Positions 49,703-58,762 of a stretch of DNA of 64,000 bases are shown here, piece after piece (the first letter of the stretch is position 1; every line of letters begins with the position of its first letter). The DNA is from Gordonibacter pamelaeae. GTDB taxonomy: Bacteria > Actinomycetota > Coriobacteriia > Coriobacteriales > Eggerthellaceae. The stretch lies in NCBI RefSeq assembly GCF_042665095.1, contig NZ_JBHTBV010000007.1; one strand, 5' to 3'. The position numbers were made by a program, and so were the translations under genes. The notes under the pieces were generated by a model. That model was not told where the DNA came from. It saw only the letters and a list, made by a program, of their open reading frames with translations, and did no database searches.

Positions 49703-50269
49703 ATGGATGCCGATGCCGGGCGCGTCCGCACCGCCCTGCGACTCCAGGCCGTCGCGGCCCGCGTCCACCACATGGACTGTGCGGGTTTCGCCGAGGAGGT
49801 GTGCGATGCCGTGGACGTCGCCGGGCGTCTGGGCTATCTGGGCTGCTTGCACGCGGTTGTGAGGCTCACGGCGGCCCGCGAGGCGATGCCGGACGCCGAC
49901 GGGATGACGTGCGGCGAGCTAGGCTGTCTCGCCGGTCTCCGCCGCCAGGCGCGCGCCACCGACACGCTGGATGCCGACAGCTTCACCGCCCGCATCCTCG
50001 CTGCCCTGGATATCAAGGGGTGGTCGGATCGATCTTCCTACCAAATCGCGGCGATGCGCCTGGCCGACCTGATTGCCCCGGTCTCGCTGATGGCGTCCCC
50101 GGAGCGCACGGAGCGCGGAGACCGCGCCCTGTATTCCTACACCTGCGGGCGATGCGGCGCACGCGTGACCGTATTGGTGTGCACGCGTTGCCCGTCCTGC
50201 GGCGCCCCCATGGTCGCCGCAGGACATGGCGCTCCGGTGATGAAAGGGGCGATCCATGTCGACTCGTAA
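49703..50269 (+). CDS. Zinc-ribbon hypothetical protein
   Basis: 188 residues. Helical first part (VAARVHHMDCAGFAEEVCDAV) and a C-terminal zinc ribbon, YTCGRCGARVTVLVCTRCPSCGAP, given here as CGRC and CTRCPSC pairs at about 149-171. AAGGAGG precedes the ATG. It may bind nucleic acid. Start of the next gene lies inside its end. Confidence 0.6.
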   Translation: MDADAGRVRTALRLQAVAARVHHMDCAGFAEEVCDAVDVAGRLGYLGCLHAVVRLTAAREAMPDADGMTCGELGCLAGLRRQARATDTLDADSFTARILAALDIKGWSDRSSYQIAAMRLADLIAPVSLMASPERTERGDRALYSYTCGRCGARVTVLVCTRCPSCGAPMVAAGHGAPVMKGAIHVDS

Positions 50270-50885
50270 GCTGATAAAGGGCGACCGCTACCGCGCCGGG
50301 CTGTGGAAGCTGGAGGACAGCTGCTATGAGGGGCATGTCCGTATGCCCAACGCCAAGTTCATGATCAGAACGTACCGCTGTACGCAAGGCGAGGCGGTCG
50401 CGAAGTTCGATTCGTGGGTGGAGGCGGAAGGCCTCGACCTCGCTGAGGATGGGGCCAGGGAAGCCTGCGAGGGCAGCATCGACGACGGTATGGGGACTGC
50501 GAGGCGCCCGTTAAACCGCGAGGAGCGCCGTGCGATGGAACGCCGCGACAGGAAGGCGAAGAGGCGCCAGGCGCGAAAGGCGGCATCGGAGGCCGATGCC
50601 GCGCGACAGTCACAGGATATGGGGAAGGAAGAGACGGAAATGCAGAAGGTATCGAAAACGGACGGGCAGAAGACGGCGGCCGCGGGGACAAAGGCTCCGG
50701 AGACGGAGCCGGCCAAGTGCTACACGCTCATGTGCACGGGCGATCTGGGGATGGCCCCGGTGATGGTATTCCGCAACGAGGGCGACGCGAACGACATGAT
50801 GCGCGCCCTGGAGCAGGTCGCGAAGGTGACGTCGCCCGATACCGTCTACGACGTTATGGAGGCCCCGTTCAAGGAGGCCATTTGA
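50256..50885 (+). CDS. Hypothetical protein with two domains
   Basis: 209 residues. An N-terminal part (LIKGDRYRAGLWKLEDSCYEGHVRMPNAKF), a basic middle (REERRAMERRDRKAKRRQARKA), and a C-terminal part (CYTLMCTGDLGMAPVMVFRNEGDANDMMRALEQVA) that reads like a small alpha/beta fold. It overlaps the previous gene by 14 bases. No family recognised. Confidence 0.55.
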   Translation: MSTRKLIKGDRYRAGLWKLEDSCYEGHVRMPNAKFMIRTYRCTQGEAVAKFDSWVEAEGLDLAEDGAREACEGSIDDGMGTARRPLNREERRAMERRDRKAKRRQARKAASEADAARQSQDMGKEETEMQKVSKTDGQKTAAAGTKAPETEPAKCYTLMCTGDLGMAPVMVFRNEGDANDMMRALEQVAKVTSPDTVYDVMEAPFKEAI

Positions 50886-50888
50886 AGG

Positions 50889-52709
50889 GTGCTGAGGGGC
50901 CGGGGAGTGCAGGCCGCACAGCTGCCCGAACCTGCCGCCGTCCCAGTCCAGCGCCCCGCGTCTCCCGCCCTGGCTCCCGCACTGAGGACCATATCGGGAG
51001 AGACACCGCACTACCGCGCGCGCTTCGAGGTAGCAGCGGCCGACGGCGCGGCCGCGGCCGAGGCCGTGAAGGAGATCGTCATGGGCTGGCTGCACGCCAA
51101 GGGCCTGGACGTACCGGAGGGCGCCGCGGACATCGCGGTGCCTGCGGGCTGGACGGCCGCCGACGAGCCCGACGCCGCCAAGGCCGTCCGCTTTCTCGGC
51201 CTATCCGGCGCGCAAGGCGCGGCATGGGCGGTCGAGGCCGATGAGCTCGACGGCGAGTTCTCGCGCCGCCGCTGGCACACGAGGATCGGCCTCGCACCCG
51301 CCGGAGACGGCGGGTGCATCCTCAACGTGCAGGTATCGCACTACGCCGTCAACGGCTTTTTCGGATACCAGCGCAACCCGCTGCCGTCCGTGCCGCGCGT
51401 CGTGCGCGATATCCTTGCGAACGGAAAGCTAGACGTGAGGATCGGCGCGTCGCGTGTGAGCGTCGAGGAGATATACCTTGACGCGGACACGCTAAAGCGC
51501 GATTTCATGCCGAGCCTGACCGATCGCGCGCGCTGCCTGCCGATCGTCCTTATGACGACCGACGACGACGGTAAGACACCTGTGTGGGACGCCACCGAGC
51601 TCGCATCGAAGCTCGTCGGCATGGCCACGGTATACGTCATCGACATGCGCGACGGCGTGTTGGTGCAGGCGTTCCGCGACCTGCTGCCCGACCGGACACC
51701 GGCCGGGCGCTACAGGATCGGGCGCAGCGCCGTGATGGTGTACCGCCCGGGAATTGACCTGTCGACCGAGGACTCGCTGTCCGCGTGCACGCTCTTCACG
51801 CGCCACAGGGTCGAGCGCTATGCCGCTGGCGGCCGCGATGGTTTCATCAACGTCCTCATGCAGGGCCTCAGTCGCGGCATCGACAGCCGACCGGGCGACG
51901 TCGCCGGGATTGGCGACGTGCTGTGGCTGCGCAGCTGCGCGGAGAGCGAGCGACAGGGCGAGCGAATCGAGCGCCTGCGTGCGCGGACGAAGGCGCCCGC
52001 CGAGCCGGTAGCCGACATCGACGGCCTGCGCGCGGAGATCGCGCGCCTGCGATCCGACGCCGAGGCATGGGAGGAGATCGCGACGGACCAGGAGCGGAGC
52101 TATTCCGACGCCACGGCAAAGGTGGACGAGCTCACGAGGACCGTCCAGCGCCTCGAAGGCGAGAAGCGCGCGCTCGAGCGCAAGGCGGCGCAGTGCGCGG
52201 CGCCGTCGCACGACGACGGGGCCGCGAGGGTGGCCGAATGCCTCCAGGTGATCCCGCGCGACCTGGCGGACCTCCTGAAGCTCGCGCGCTCCATCTGGCC
52301 CGACCGCATCGTCGTCCTTCCCGAGGCGATGGACTCGGCCAAATCATACGACGGCAACCTCGCCGAGGAGTGGGATATCGTCCGTGGCGCCGCGACGGCG
52401 CTCTACGGACTCCTGTTCGAGGACGACGATTGCGAGGGCCGGGTCGCAGACGAGTTCCAGCGCCGTACGGGTTACGAGCTCACCTTCAGCGAGAGCAGCG
52501 CCACCAGGGCGCGCGCCGATCTGATGAAGATGCGCGAGAGGAGCTACGGCGGCCGAACCGTCGACATCTCCGCCCACATCAAGGGGAGGAGCCAGAAGAA
52601 CATCTTCCGCCTTCACTTCTACATCGATCGGGAAAACGAGCTGATAGTCATAAGGCATGCCGGATGCCACATGAAGACCGCCGGCTCGCACCGTCGCGGT
52701 TTCAAGTAG
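50889..52709 (+). CDS. Large hypothetical protein with coiled coil and RelE-like end
   Basis: 606 residues from a GTG at 50889; a GTG at 50907 has the better site (GAGGGG). An N-terminal alpha/beta domain (about 40-330; HYRARFEVAAADG, WHTRIGLAPAGDGGCILNVQVSHYAVNGFFG in part), a coiled coil (about 365-440) and a C-terminal region whose end, NIFRLHFYIDRENELIVIRHAG, resembles the RelE-type fold seen at the ends of several defence-linked unknown proteins. Function unknown. It ends the partition-linked operon and is followed by a very strong terminator. Confidence 0.6.
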   Translation: MLRGRGVQAAQLPEPAAVPVQRPASPALAPALRTISGETPHYRARFEVAAADGAAAAEAVKEIVMGWLHAKGLDVPEGAADIAVPAGWTAADEPDAAKAVRFLGLSGAQGAAWAVEADELDGEFSRRRWHTRIGLAPAGDGGCILNVQVSHYAVNGFFGYQRNPLPSVPRVVRDILANGKLDVRIGASRVSVEEIYLDADTLKRDFMPSLTDRARCLPIVLMTTDDDGKTPVWDATELASKLVGMATVYVIDMRDGVLVQAFRDLLPDRTPAGRYRIGRSAVMVYRPGIDLSTEDSLSACTLFTRHRVERYAAGGRDGFINVLMQGLSRGIDSRPGDVAGIGDVLWLRSCAESERQGERIERLRARTKAPAEPVADIDGLRAEIARLRSDAEAWEEIATDQERSYSDATAKVDELTRTVQRLEGEKRALERKAAQCAAPSHDDGAARVAECLQVIPRDLADLLKLARSIWPDRIVVLPEAMDSAKSYDGNLAEEWDIVRGAATALYGLLFEDDDCEGRVADEFQRRTGYELTFSESSATRARADLMKMRERSYGGRTVDISAHIKGRSQKNIFRLHFYIDRENELIVIRHAGCHMKTAGSHRRGFK

Positions 52710-52713
52710 CACA

Positions 52714-52752
52714 GATCCCCGCCATCGGAACCGATGGCGGGGATCCTTTTTG
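52714..52752 (+). terminator. Strong terminator
   Basis: GATCCCCGCCATCGG pairs perfectly with CCGATGGCGGGGATC around AA, followed by CTTTTTG. Confidence 0.85.
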
Positions 52753-52890
52753 CGCAACGCGTGAAACAGGCGGCGGAAACGGCCCGCGCAATTGCAGGAC
52801 TACGGATACGGCGGCCGGCGTTTGGGACCGGGCGCTTTTGGGTAGCATCGAATGGTAATGCCGGCGACGTGACCAGAGGGGAGGGAGAAT

Positions 52891-53256
52891 ATGTTCGATA
52901 CCGATAGCGATGTCCCGTACGACATCGAGCCGACCGCGACCGAGAAGCCGAAGGCCTCGACTGCGGACAGCGCAGCCGAGGCTGCCAAGAAGACGGCCGA
53001 GGCCGAGAAGCGCGAGAAGCGCCGCGCCCGCCAGAAGCGCCAGGCGTTCACCGAGCAGATGCAGAACTTGACGATGGACGACATCAGACGCCTGATGGAG
53101 TCCAGCGTCGACCTCGGCGGCGTCAGCGACCCGCAGGCCGAGATTGAGCGCCGCATCGAGCGCAACGGCATGGCGTACCTGATGAAGGGCGGCGCCGTGT
53201 ATGCCGTGGTGCTCTCGAGCGACGACTACGAACGTCTCGCGGACAAGAAGGCGTAG
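52891..53256 (+). CDS. Small charged protein with antitoxin-like end
   Basis: 121 residues. A disordered acidic start, a Lys/Arg/Glu coiled coil (KKTAEAEKREKRRARQKRQAF) and a C-terminal part NGMAYLMKGGAVYAVVLSSDDYERL that looks like the end of Phd/YefM-type antitoxins. No toxin is next to it. GGGAGGGAG precedes the ATG. Terminator at 53288. Confidence 0.55.
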   Translation: MFDTDSDVPYDIEPTATEKPKASTADSAAEAAKKTAEAEKREKRRARQKRQAFTEQMQNLTMDDIRRLMESSVDLGGVSDPQAEIERRIERNGMAYLMKGGAVYAVVLSSDDYERLADKKA

Positions 53257-53287
53257 ACCTCGCATTGGCGAGGGTCGCCGGGCGAGA

Positions 53288-53319
53288 GGCCGCCACCGGA
53301 ACACGGTGGCGGCCTTTTT
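53288..53319 (+). terminator. Terminator
   Basis: GGCCGCCACC/GGTGGCGGCC with a 7-base loop, then TTTTT. Confidence 0.8.
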
Positions 53320-53685
53320 CATGTCGCGACGCAACGCCCGGAACACTGACCGGACAACGATGGAAAGCGAGCGGAAACGCTCGCGGCGGACACAGACGGC
53401 CAGGCCCCGCCCCGCCTCGATGCGCGCCCGCCGGAGCCGGGAGGTATCGGATCGGCGCGCACCGAGACGTTGGACACGCGCCCGCGCGCAAGACTCCTGC
53501 CGCGATCGGGCACGCAGGCTACCGCACCCCGTCATAACTTCGAGTGTCACGCGGACATGCCGACATCTCTCCGCAAGCAGCTCGTAGATCGGCGCCGGGT
53601 CGTCCACGGCATCGCCATCGGCCGCGAGCAGATCGAGCACGGCGGCCACCCCCTCGATGATACGGGCGCAATCGTCAGCATCCAT
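53320..53685 (-). pseudogene. Minus-strand gene start without a clear end
   Basis: AAGGAGGG stands ahead of an ATG at 53685 and the first 55 codons look natural (MDADDCARIIEGVAAVLDLL, AAERCRHVRVTLEVM-like helices). The frame then becomes Arg/Ser-rich and runs antisense through the next gene to 52702. I take it as a gene whose 3' part decayed or was replaced. The true end before 53,320 is not visible. Confidence 0.4.
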
Positions 53686-53897
53686 ATGACCCTCCTTCTC
53701 ATCGCTGAAAACAACTTATACGGCCGTGACGGTATCCGAGCCGTATCGGACTTGCAACAGATGAGCAGCGTCCCGTTCGTCGCGAAAGAGACGAGGGACA
53801 GCCGAAACGCGGACGGTATAACGGCATCGGATGACCGGTGTAAACCGGTTTAAACCCAGGCAAATAGGGGTAGGATACTGAAAACTTCGCAAGAGAC

Positions 53898-54003
53898 GCA
53901 TACTTGTACCTCCATCGTAGATGTATGTACAAGTATGCCACCGAAGTCGGTCAGATTTCCGCCACCGGGCACAGCCCGCCGACGGAAATCTGACCGACTT
54001 CGG
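53898..54003. other. Candidate oriT: double inverted repeat before the mobilisation genes
   Basis: GCATACTTGTAC (53898-53909) pairs with GTACAAGTATGC (53927-53938) around 17 bases. Directly next, 21-base arms at 53941-53961 (starting CCGAAGTCGG) and 53983-54003 pair perfectly around 21 bases. The pair sits 65 bases ahead of the MobC-like gene and its relaxase, where MOBP oriT sites usually lie. The rest of 53,320-54,067 holds only the broken gene above. Confidence 0.7.
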
Positions 54004-54067
54004 CGCTTGCCAGGGCTCCGCCCTTGGACCGGGGTCGCGCACAGGTGCGCGAGGAATTGGAGGAAGC

Positions 54068-54679
54068 GTGGCAGAAAAAGCCACCTCGCAGACAAGAATG
54101 GTCAGCATCAGGTTGACCGAGGAGGAGATCGGCACCCTCAAGGCTAAAGCGAGTCTTGCGGGCACGACCGTCACAGACTTCGTCCGCGAGACGGCGATCT
54201 ACGGCAAGCAGGAGTTCACGCTGGCGAAGCTGCCCGGCGGCGAGCGCGTGGACGTGAAGGAGGCGCTGGAAGGGTTACTCGACACCGAGCACCGCACGGT
54301 GCAGAAGCATTTCAACGTGACGCCTTACGAGGACACCTTCATCCGTGACGCCGCGAGGAAGGCCGGCATGACGCAATCGCGCTTCATGGTCGACCGCATC
54401 CTCCACACGCCCATGTACTACATCGGCGACCCCGACTTCTTCCAGAAGTTCTTCTACGAGCTCAACAAGCAGGGCGTGAACCTGAACCAGCTGGCCGCCG
54501 CGGCGAACACGCTGATCCTCCTCCAGGACATGCCCGACATGGCCAGGGAGCGCCGCTGCGAGCTCGCGGCGCAGATCGAGCACTTCGTAGCGACCCTGAA
54601 AGACCCATACTGCAAGGCGCTCGCGGAGACGCGCGGCCTCATGATGCAGCTCAGGCGGCAGTCCGAGGTGGAGCGATAG
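54068..54679 (+). CDS. MobC-like relaxosome accessory protein
   Basis: 203 residues from a GTG with GGAGG upstream. An RHH-like start (QTRMVSIRLTEEEIGTLKAKASLAGTTVTDFVRE) is followed by a second similar one (VTPYEDTFIRDAARKAGMTQSRFMVDRIL), then the bacterial mobilisation core NKQGVNLNQLAAAANT. MobC proteins bind oriT and help the relaxase melt the nic site. It sits one base ahead of the relaxase gene. Confidence 0.85.
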   Translation: MAEKATSQTRMVSIRLTEEEIGTLKAKASLAGTTVTDFVRETAIYGKQEFTLAKLPGGERVDVKEALEGLLDTEHRTVQKHFNVTPYEDTFIRDAARKAGMTQSRFMVDRILHTPMYYIGDPDFFQKFFYELNKQGVNLNQLAAAANTLILLQDMPDMARERRCELAAQIEHFVATLKDPYCKALAETRGLMMQLRRQSEVER

Positions 54680-54680
54680 C

Positions 54681-56741
54681 ATGGCCATGCTCAAGACGCT
54701 CGCCCGGAAGTTCGGCGGCTGCAAGCAGATAAAGGACTACCTCGCGCGCAACGGCCGCGCCGTGACGTTCCGCTCAAGCTCAATCGATCTCGATAGCGCC
54801 GGCTGGGACGGGCAGATGGACGCGACGCGCCAGGTGTTCGGCAAGGATACGGGCCGCAAGTACTACCATTTCGTGATCTCACCCGATCCCGAGGACGGCC
54901 TGGATGCCAAGGCGGTAGACGCATTGGCATGCGATTGGGTGCGCGAGCGCTACAGCGGATATCAGTGGGTGATCGAGACTCATATAGATAACGGCATTCC
55001 GCATGCACATATCGTCGTCAACTCCGTCAACCCCGTTGACGGGAGGAAGATACACCTCGACGACGATGACGTGCAGGCCGACGCGATGGAGTTGCAGAGA
55101 ATCTGCCGCGACTACGGCTACACCGCCTTCGACAACTTCAAGTTCACGAGGGACGAGGACGGTTCCTGGTACGCACGCACGCCGCGCCCCGACCGCCGGC
55201 GCGAGGTCGTCTTGCAGGAGGCGCGCCCGGCGCGCCGTCATATGACGGACGCCCAGCGCCGCGCCAGGTACAGCGGCAAGAAACTCTGGACCGATGCGAT
55301 GCACGACGATATCGAGTCGGCTTTGCAGGGGTGCCGGACATGGCCCGCGCTCGAGAGGCGTTTGGCGGAGAAGGGCTACCGCATCAATATCAACCGCCGC
55401 GGAGTGCTGACCTTCTACCCGCCCGAGGGCAAGGGCCATCCCGTGAAGGGTTACAAGCTGGACGACTCCTATACGGTCGAGGGATTGCGCGAGCGCCTTG
55501 CCGTGCGACTCGAGGGACAGCGCCCGAACGTGAAGATGTGCACCGAGGACCTTGTCCCGGACGTCGTCCTGCCGCCCATGACTTTCGAGGCGGTCGCATC
55601 CAACAATCTCGAGCGGTCTAAGAGGATCGAGCGCTCCGCCGCCCGCCTTGCCGCCGCGGCCGACGCCGTGAACATTATCCGCGAGCGCGGCTACCGCTGC
55701 TATGCGGACATGGCGGCCGATGCCAGGCGCCTCGCCGCCGAGGTCGACGCGCTCGACGCGAGGGTCGACGCGCTCAAGCTGGAGGCCGAGCAGACCGCCG
55801 AGGCCATCCGCCAGGTCGAGGTCTACACGTCTTGCGTCGCGCAGTTGACCGCGCGCCCGGAAGGAGCCGAAGCGCTCGCGGCATGGCGCGAGGACAATGC
55901 AGACGAGCTTCGCGAGATGGAATCGATCCGCAAGTGGATGGCCGAGCGCGGAATCGTGCTCACCGATATGACATACACGGACCTCCTCGCACGCCGCGAC
56001 GGCGTCAGGGCCGACGTGGCGAACCTCGCTTCCATGGCAGTCGATATCCGCAACCGCTCGCGCCGACTTTCCGCCGCTGTCGATGTCCTGGACTCATCGC
56101 AGATGCCGATTGGCCCCATAGATGTACGGGGCCGCGGCGAGAGGCAGAAGGGCGCCGGTCACGGCCTGCGCGACGCCAAGGTCATCACCGCGAACCAGAC
56201 CGCCGAGCTGACGCGCGAGTACACGCGCTATCGCAAGGCCTATTCGGGGGCCATCGCGGCGGGCGCCCTCACGCCGGATAAGATCAAGCAGATTGAGCGC
56301 GACCACGAGCGGGCCAAGGCGAAGATCATCGGCGAGCAGCGCGAGGAGGACCTGCGCGCGGAACGCTCGGCGTACGGGATGGCCGGAAGCGAATGGGCGC
56401 AGGATGCTCCCGTGACGGTCGCCGCACCCGGCGGGACGGACAAGAGGTCGAAGCCCGGATGGAAGCCGTACCTCCAGCGCCCCGCGACCGAGAAGCAGAT
56501 GAAATATCTCGAAGACCTCGTAGAGTCCGGCATCATCGCGCAGGCCGACATCGACAGCCTCGGCGGCGAGCCGACCATCGCGGACGTCAACGCGCTCCTG
56601 AACTCGCATCCCAAGGTCAAGAACCTGGAGCTTGAGAAGATGGACGGCGACGGCGCGGACGGCACACGGACGTACACGCAGACCCGAGACGATATCGAGG
56701 ACGACGGCTATACGCCGGCGAACTACACGAGGAGGAGATAG
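54681..56741 (+). CDS. MOBP-type relaxase/mobilisation nuclease
   Basis: 686 residues. Relaxase domain (about 1-200) with FVISPDPEDGL and the metal-binding HIDNGIPHAHIVVN (His-x-His) motif; the catalytic Tyr is probably one in the first 60 residues. A helical middle with coiled coils (about 310-400) follows, and a C-terminal part (EKQMKYLEDLVESGIIAQADID). It nicks oriT, stays bound to the 5' end and leads transfer. Coupled to the MobC-like gene. Confidence 0.88.
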   Translation: MAMLKTLARKFGGCKQIKDYLARNGRAVTFRSSSIDLDSAGWDGQMDATRQVFGKDTGRKYYHFVISPDPEDGLDAKAVDALACDWVRERYSGYQWVIETHIDNGIPHAHIVVNSVNPVDGRKIHLDDDDVQADAMELQRICRDYGYTAFDNFKFTRDEDGSWYARTPRPDRRREVVLQEARPARRHMTDAQRRARYSGKKLWTDAMHDDIESALQGCRTWPALERRLAEKGYRININRRGVLTFYPPEGKGHPVKGYKLDDSYTVEGLRERLAVRLEGQRPNVKMCTEDLVPDVVLPPMTFEAVASNNLERSKRIERSAARLAAAADAVNIIRERGYRCYADMAADARRLAAEVDALDARVDALKLEAEQTAEAIRQVEVYTSCVAQLTARPEGAEALAAWREDNADELREMESIRKWMAERGIVLTDMTYTDLLARRDGVRADVANLASMAVDIRNRSRRLSAAVDVLDSSQMPIGPIDVRGRGERQKGAGHGLRDAKVITANQTAELTREYTRYRKAYSGAIAAGALTPDKIKQIERDHERAKAKIIGEQREEDLRAERSAYGMAGSEWAQDAPVTVAAPGGTDKRSKPGWKPYLQRPATEKQMKYLEDLVESGIIAQADIDSLGGEPTIADVNALLNSHPKVKNLELEKMDGDGADGTRTYTQTRDDIEDDGYTPANYTRRR

Positions 56742-56744
56742 ACG

Positions 56745-57836
56745 GTGAATATCATCGTGAAGATGCACGACAGGGCCCGCGTGATCGAGACGACGCGCAT
56801 GGACCTGCACAGCGGCATCATGCTCGAGGACGACTTCCTCGACATTTCCGATTACCTGAACCAGGGCGTGCTTCTCGAGCGCAGCGTCTTCATCACCACG
56901 AGTGACGACATGCAGCTCCTCAAGCGCGCCGTGACGATCATCGAACCGGACGAGCTGGACGCCATAGACGGCGTCTATGCGGACGGCAAGCCGATCCTCG
57001 TGAGGACCGAGGACGGTTCGCGTTTGGCTCCGGCCGTCTTCGAGGTGCTGTTCGACGACAGCGGCAACTACTTGGGCGACCACGGGCAAGGCCTCTGCAT
57101 TTACTATGAGTCCGGCAGCTACGAGACGATCGTGCCGACCGTGCTCTCGTTCGGAGACGGCATGCTCATGGCCGACGACCTGATCGATTGGAGCGACCTG
57201 GACTCGGGCATCACCTGGACCCGCGGAACCTGGACACGCGGCGACCGGAACCTCATGGAGCTCCGCCCCGAGCCCACGGTCGTGGTCGACCCGGAGCAGT
57301 ACGCGCACATGGAGCTCATGACCTTCGGCGGCGCGCTCGTGGCCATGAAGACCGCGGGCGGCATGGTGAGCGGCGGCGGCACCGTCTCGGACGATCCCGA
57401 TGCCGACGATGCCGAGACCGAAAGCGAACCGCAGCCGTCCCAAGACGCGGAAACCGATGGCGCTACGGCAGACGCCGCCGAAGACGGCCCCGACGACCGA
57501 GCCTCAGCGGAAGACGTCCCCGATACGGATTCACTCGAGTCTACCGCGGACACCGCGGGAGACGGCTCGGAGGCAGATATCGACCTCGAACCCGGCGGCT
57601 CGGAGACCGAGTCCGCCGAGATTGACAGACTTGAGTATGAGTACGGCCTATTGAAGAAGGTCGAGGATTATCGGGCTGGCAGGCTTGAGACCGTGACGCT
57701 CGACGAGCTGGAGGAAAGCCTTGACTTGGCGAGTCGAGGTCGACAAGGACATCCAGCGTTCGATGAAGACAGTGACGACGATGATGACAGCGACGACTAC
57801 GAGGAAGACGATTCGATGTTCGCCGACCTCTTCTAG
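56745..57836 (+). CDS. Acidic hypothetical protein after the relaxase
   Basis: 363 residues from a GTG with AGGAGGAG upstream. The N-terminal half is strand-rich (VKMHDRARVIETTRMDLHSGIM; VLFDDSGNYLGDHGQGLCIYYE). The C-terminal half is extremely acidic with Asp/Ser/Glu tracts and ends DSMFADLF, a shape seen in DNA mimics and SSB-like tails. It follows the relaxase by 3 bases so it may serve transfer. No family recognised. Confidence 0.6.
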   Translation: MNIIVKMHDRARVIETTRMDLHSGIMLEDDFLDISDYLNQGVLLERSVFITTSDDMQLLKRAVTIIEPDELDAIDGVYADGKPILVRTEDGSRLAPAVFEVLFDDSGNYLGDHGQGLCIYYESGSYETIVPTVLSFGDGMLMADDLIDWSDLDSGITWTRGTWTRGDRNLMELRPEPTVVVDPEQYAHMELMTFGGALVAMKTAGGMVSGGGTVSDDPDADDAETESEPQPSQDAETDGATADAAEDGPDDRASAEDVPDTDSLESTADTAGDGSEADIDLEPGGSETESAEIDRLEYEYGLLKKVEDYRAGRLETVTLDELEESLDLASRGRQGHPAFDEDSDDDDDSDDYEEDDSMFADLF

Positions 57837-57848
57837 AAAGTAGCAACA

Positions 57849-57888
57849 GTGATACCGGTGGCGGCAAAACGGCCGCCGCTGGTATCAC
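57849..57888 (+). terminator. Terminator of the mobilisation operon
   Basis: GTGATACC...GGTATCAC with inner GGCGGC/GCCGCC pairs around AAAACG; followed by CTTCCC, without a clear T-run. Confidence 0.7.
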
Positions 57889-57951
57889 CTTCCCGTTACA
57901 AATTGAAACACTTGGGGAAGTTAAGCCATGGAAGTTAACAAGGAGGATCGA

Positions 57952-58035
57952 GTGAAAGAAAGCATAGCTATAAACCGCTTGATCTATTTGTTTCACAAGA
58001 TGACAGCAACACTGATCTGCTTGCTCACTCAGTGA
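57952..58035 (+). CDS. Possible 27-residue hydrophobic peptide
   Basis: GTG start with AAGGAGG 5 bases upstream; product MKESIAINRLIYLFHKMTAT followed by LICLLTQ. An ATG at 57928 is in frame. The region is AT-rich against its surroundings. Small amphipathic peptides like this can be membrane toxins, but that is a guess. Confidence 0.35.
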   Translation: MKESIAINRLIYLFHKMTATLICLLTQ

Positions 58036-58075
58036 ATCTCCATCGTTTGTTCGCTACCTGATAACGGGCTCCTGT

Positions 58076-58405
58076 TTGATAATCGGATATATGGAAGATT
58101 GGATAAAAGACGGTAACGGCAGAATGAGACGCGTTCACAAGCGATACGTTGACGTCGTCGCACACATGCGCGACGATGGCTTTTTAGAGCCACTAAGCAT
58201 CACGTGGCGCGACGGTCGCACCTTTAGAGTGACGCAAGTAATCGAGGTGGGGGAGTTCCGCCCTGGCTTCGAAGGCTTCTTCACGGCTAAATACCGCGTA
58301 AGCATTGGCAACCGAAGAACGAACTTGTACCTAGAACAGCACCTAAACCGACCAGAATCAGGCATGCCACCAACCGTCCGATGGTGGGTTCATGAGTTCG
58401 TATAA
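58076..58405 (+). CDS. Conserved hypothetical protein (DUF6504-like fold)
   Basis: 109 residues from a TTG, or 104 from the ATG at 58091. RVHKRYVDVVAHMRDDGFLEPLSITWRDGRTFRVTQVIEV followed by NRRTNLYLEQ and RWWVHEF matches a common small protein of Firmicutes and Actinobacteria with a WRDGRxF/Y motif. No upstream binding site. Its GC content is lower than nearby genes, as for recent transfer. Confidence 0.6.
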   Translation: MIIGYMEDWIKDGNGRMRRVHKRYVDVVAHMRDDGFLEPLSITWRDGRTFRVTQVIEVGEFRPGFEGFFTAKYRVSIGNRRTNLYLEQHLNRPESGMPPTVRWWVHEFV

Positions 58406-58461
58406 TTGTCAGAACAAGCCAATGGTATAACGCCTTCATATACTCGCGACACCTACGCCAA

Positions 58462-58487
58462 GGCACCCGGAAACCGGGTGCCTTTTT
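58462..58487 (+). terminator. Strong terminator, copy 1 of a repeated type
   Basis: GGCACCCGG-AAA-CCGGGTGCC-TTTTT. Nearly the same hairpin recurs at 61,233. Each is followed by a TTACCCC/AAACCCC...GGGTA motif. Confidence 0.88.
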
Positions 58488-58608
58488 CGATATTTACCCC
58501 GTTCAGCGAATAGGTTTTTCCACCGCGGGTAGAACTCTGGATATTGGGGGCGTATCCCCTCATATCGATTGAAGACCCGAAATCGCATTTGTGGAAAAGG
58601 AAATCGAA

Positions 58609-58758
58609 ATGTCCGTAAATGTAAGTGGCCTGTATGGCCTTGAAGATAGGTTGGAGAGGGTTGCCGACGAGCTGCGCAAGCGCAACGAGATTGAGGCTCA
58701 GAAGCTCGAGCTGCTGAAGCAGATTGAGAGGAATCTGATCAATAAGGATAAGGGGTAG
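58609..58758 (+). CDS. 49-residue coiled-coil protein
   Basis: MSVNVSGLYGLEDRLERVAD followed by ELRKRNEIEAQKLELLKQIE, a clear heptad coiled coil with basic end. GGAAAAGGAAATCG precedes the ATG. It comes 4 bases before the next gene, with which it is probably co-transcribed. Confidence 0.6.
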   Translation: MSVNVSGLYGLEDRLERVADELRKRNEIEAQKLELLKQIERNLINKDKG

Positions 58759-58762
58759 ACCC

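Noticed and set aside
58497..58532. Stress-sigma-like promoter before the 49-residue gene.
   Set aside because: GGGTAG is present but the GTTT half is missing at 13-16 bases; kept only as part of a shared motif.
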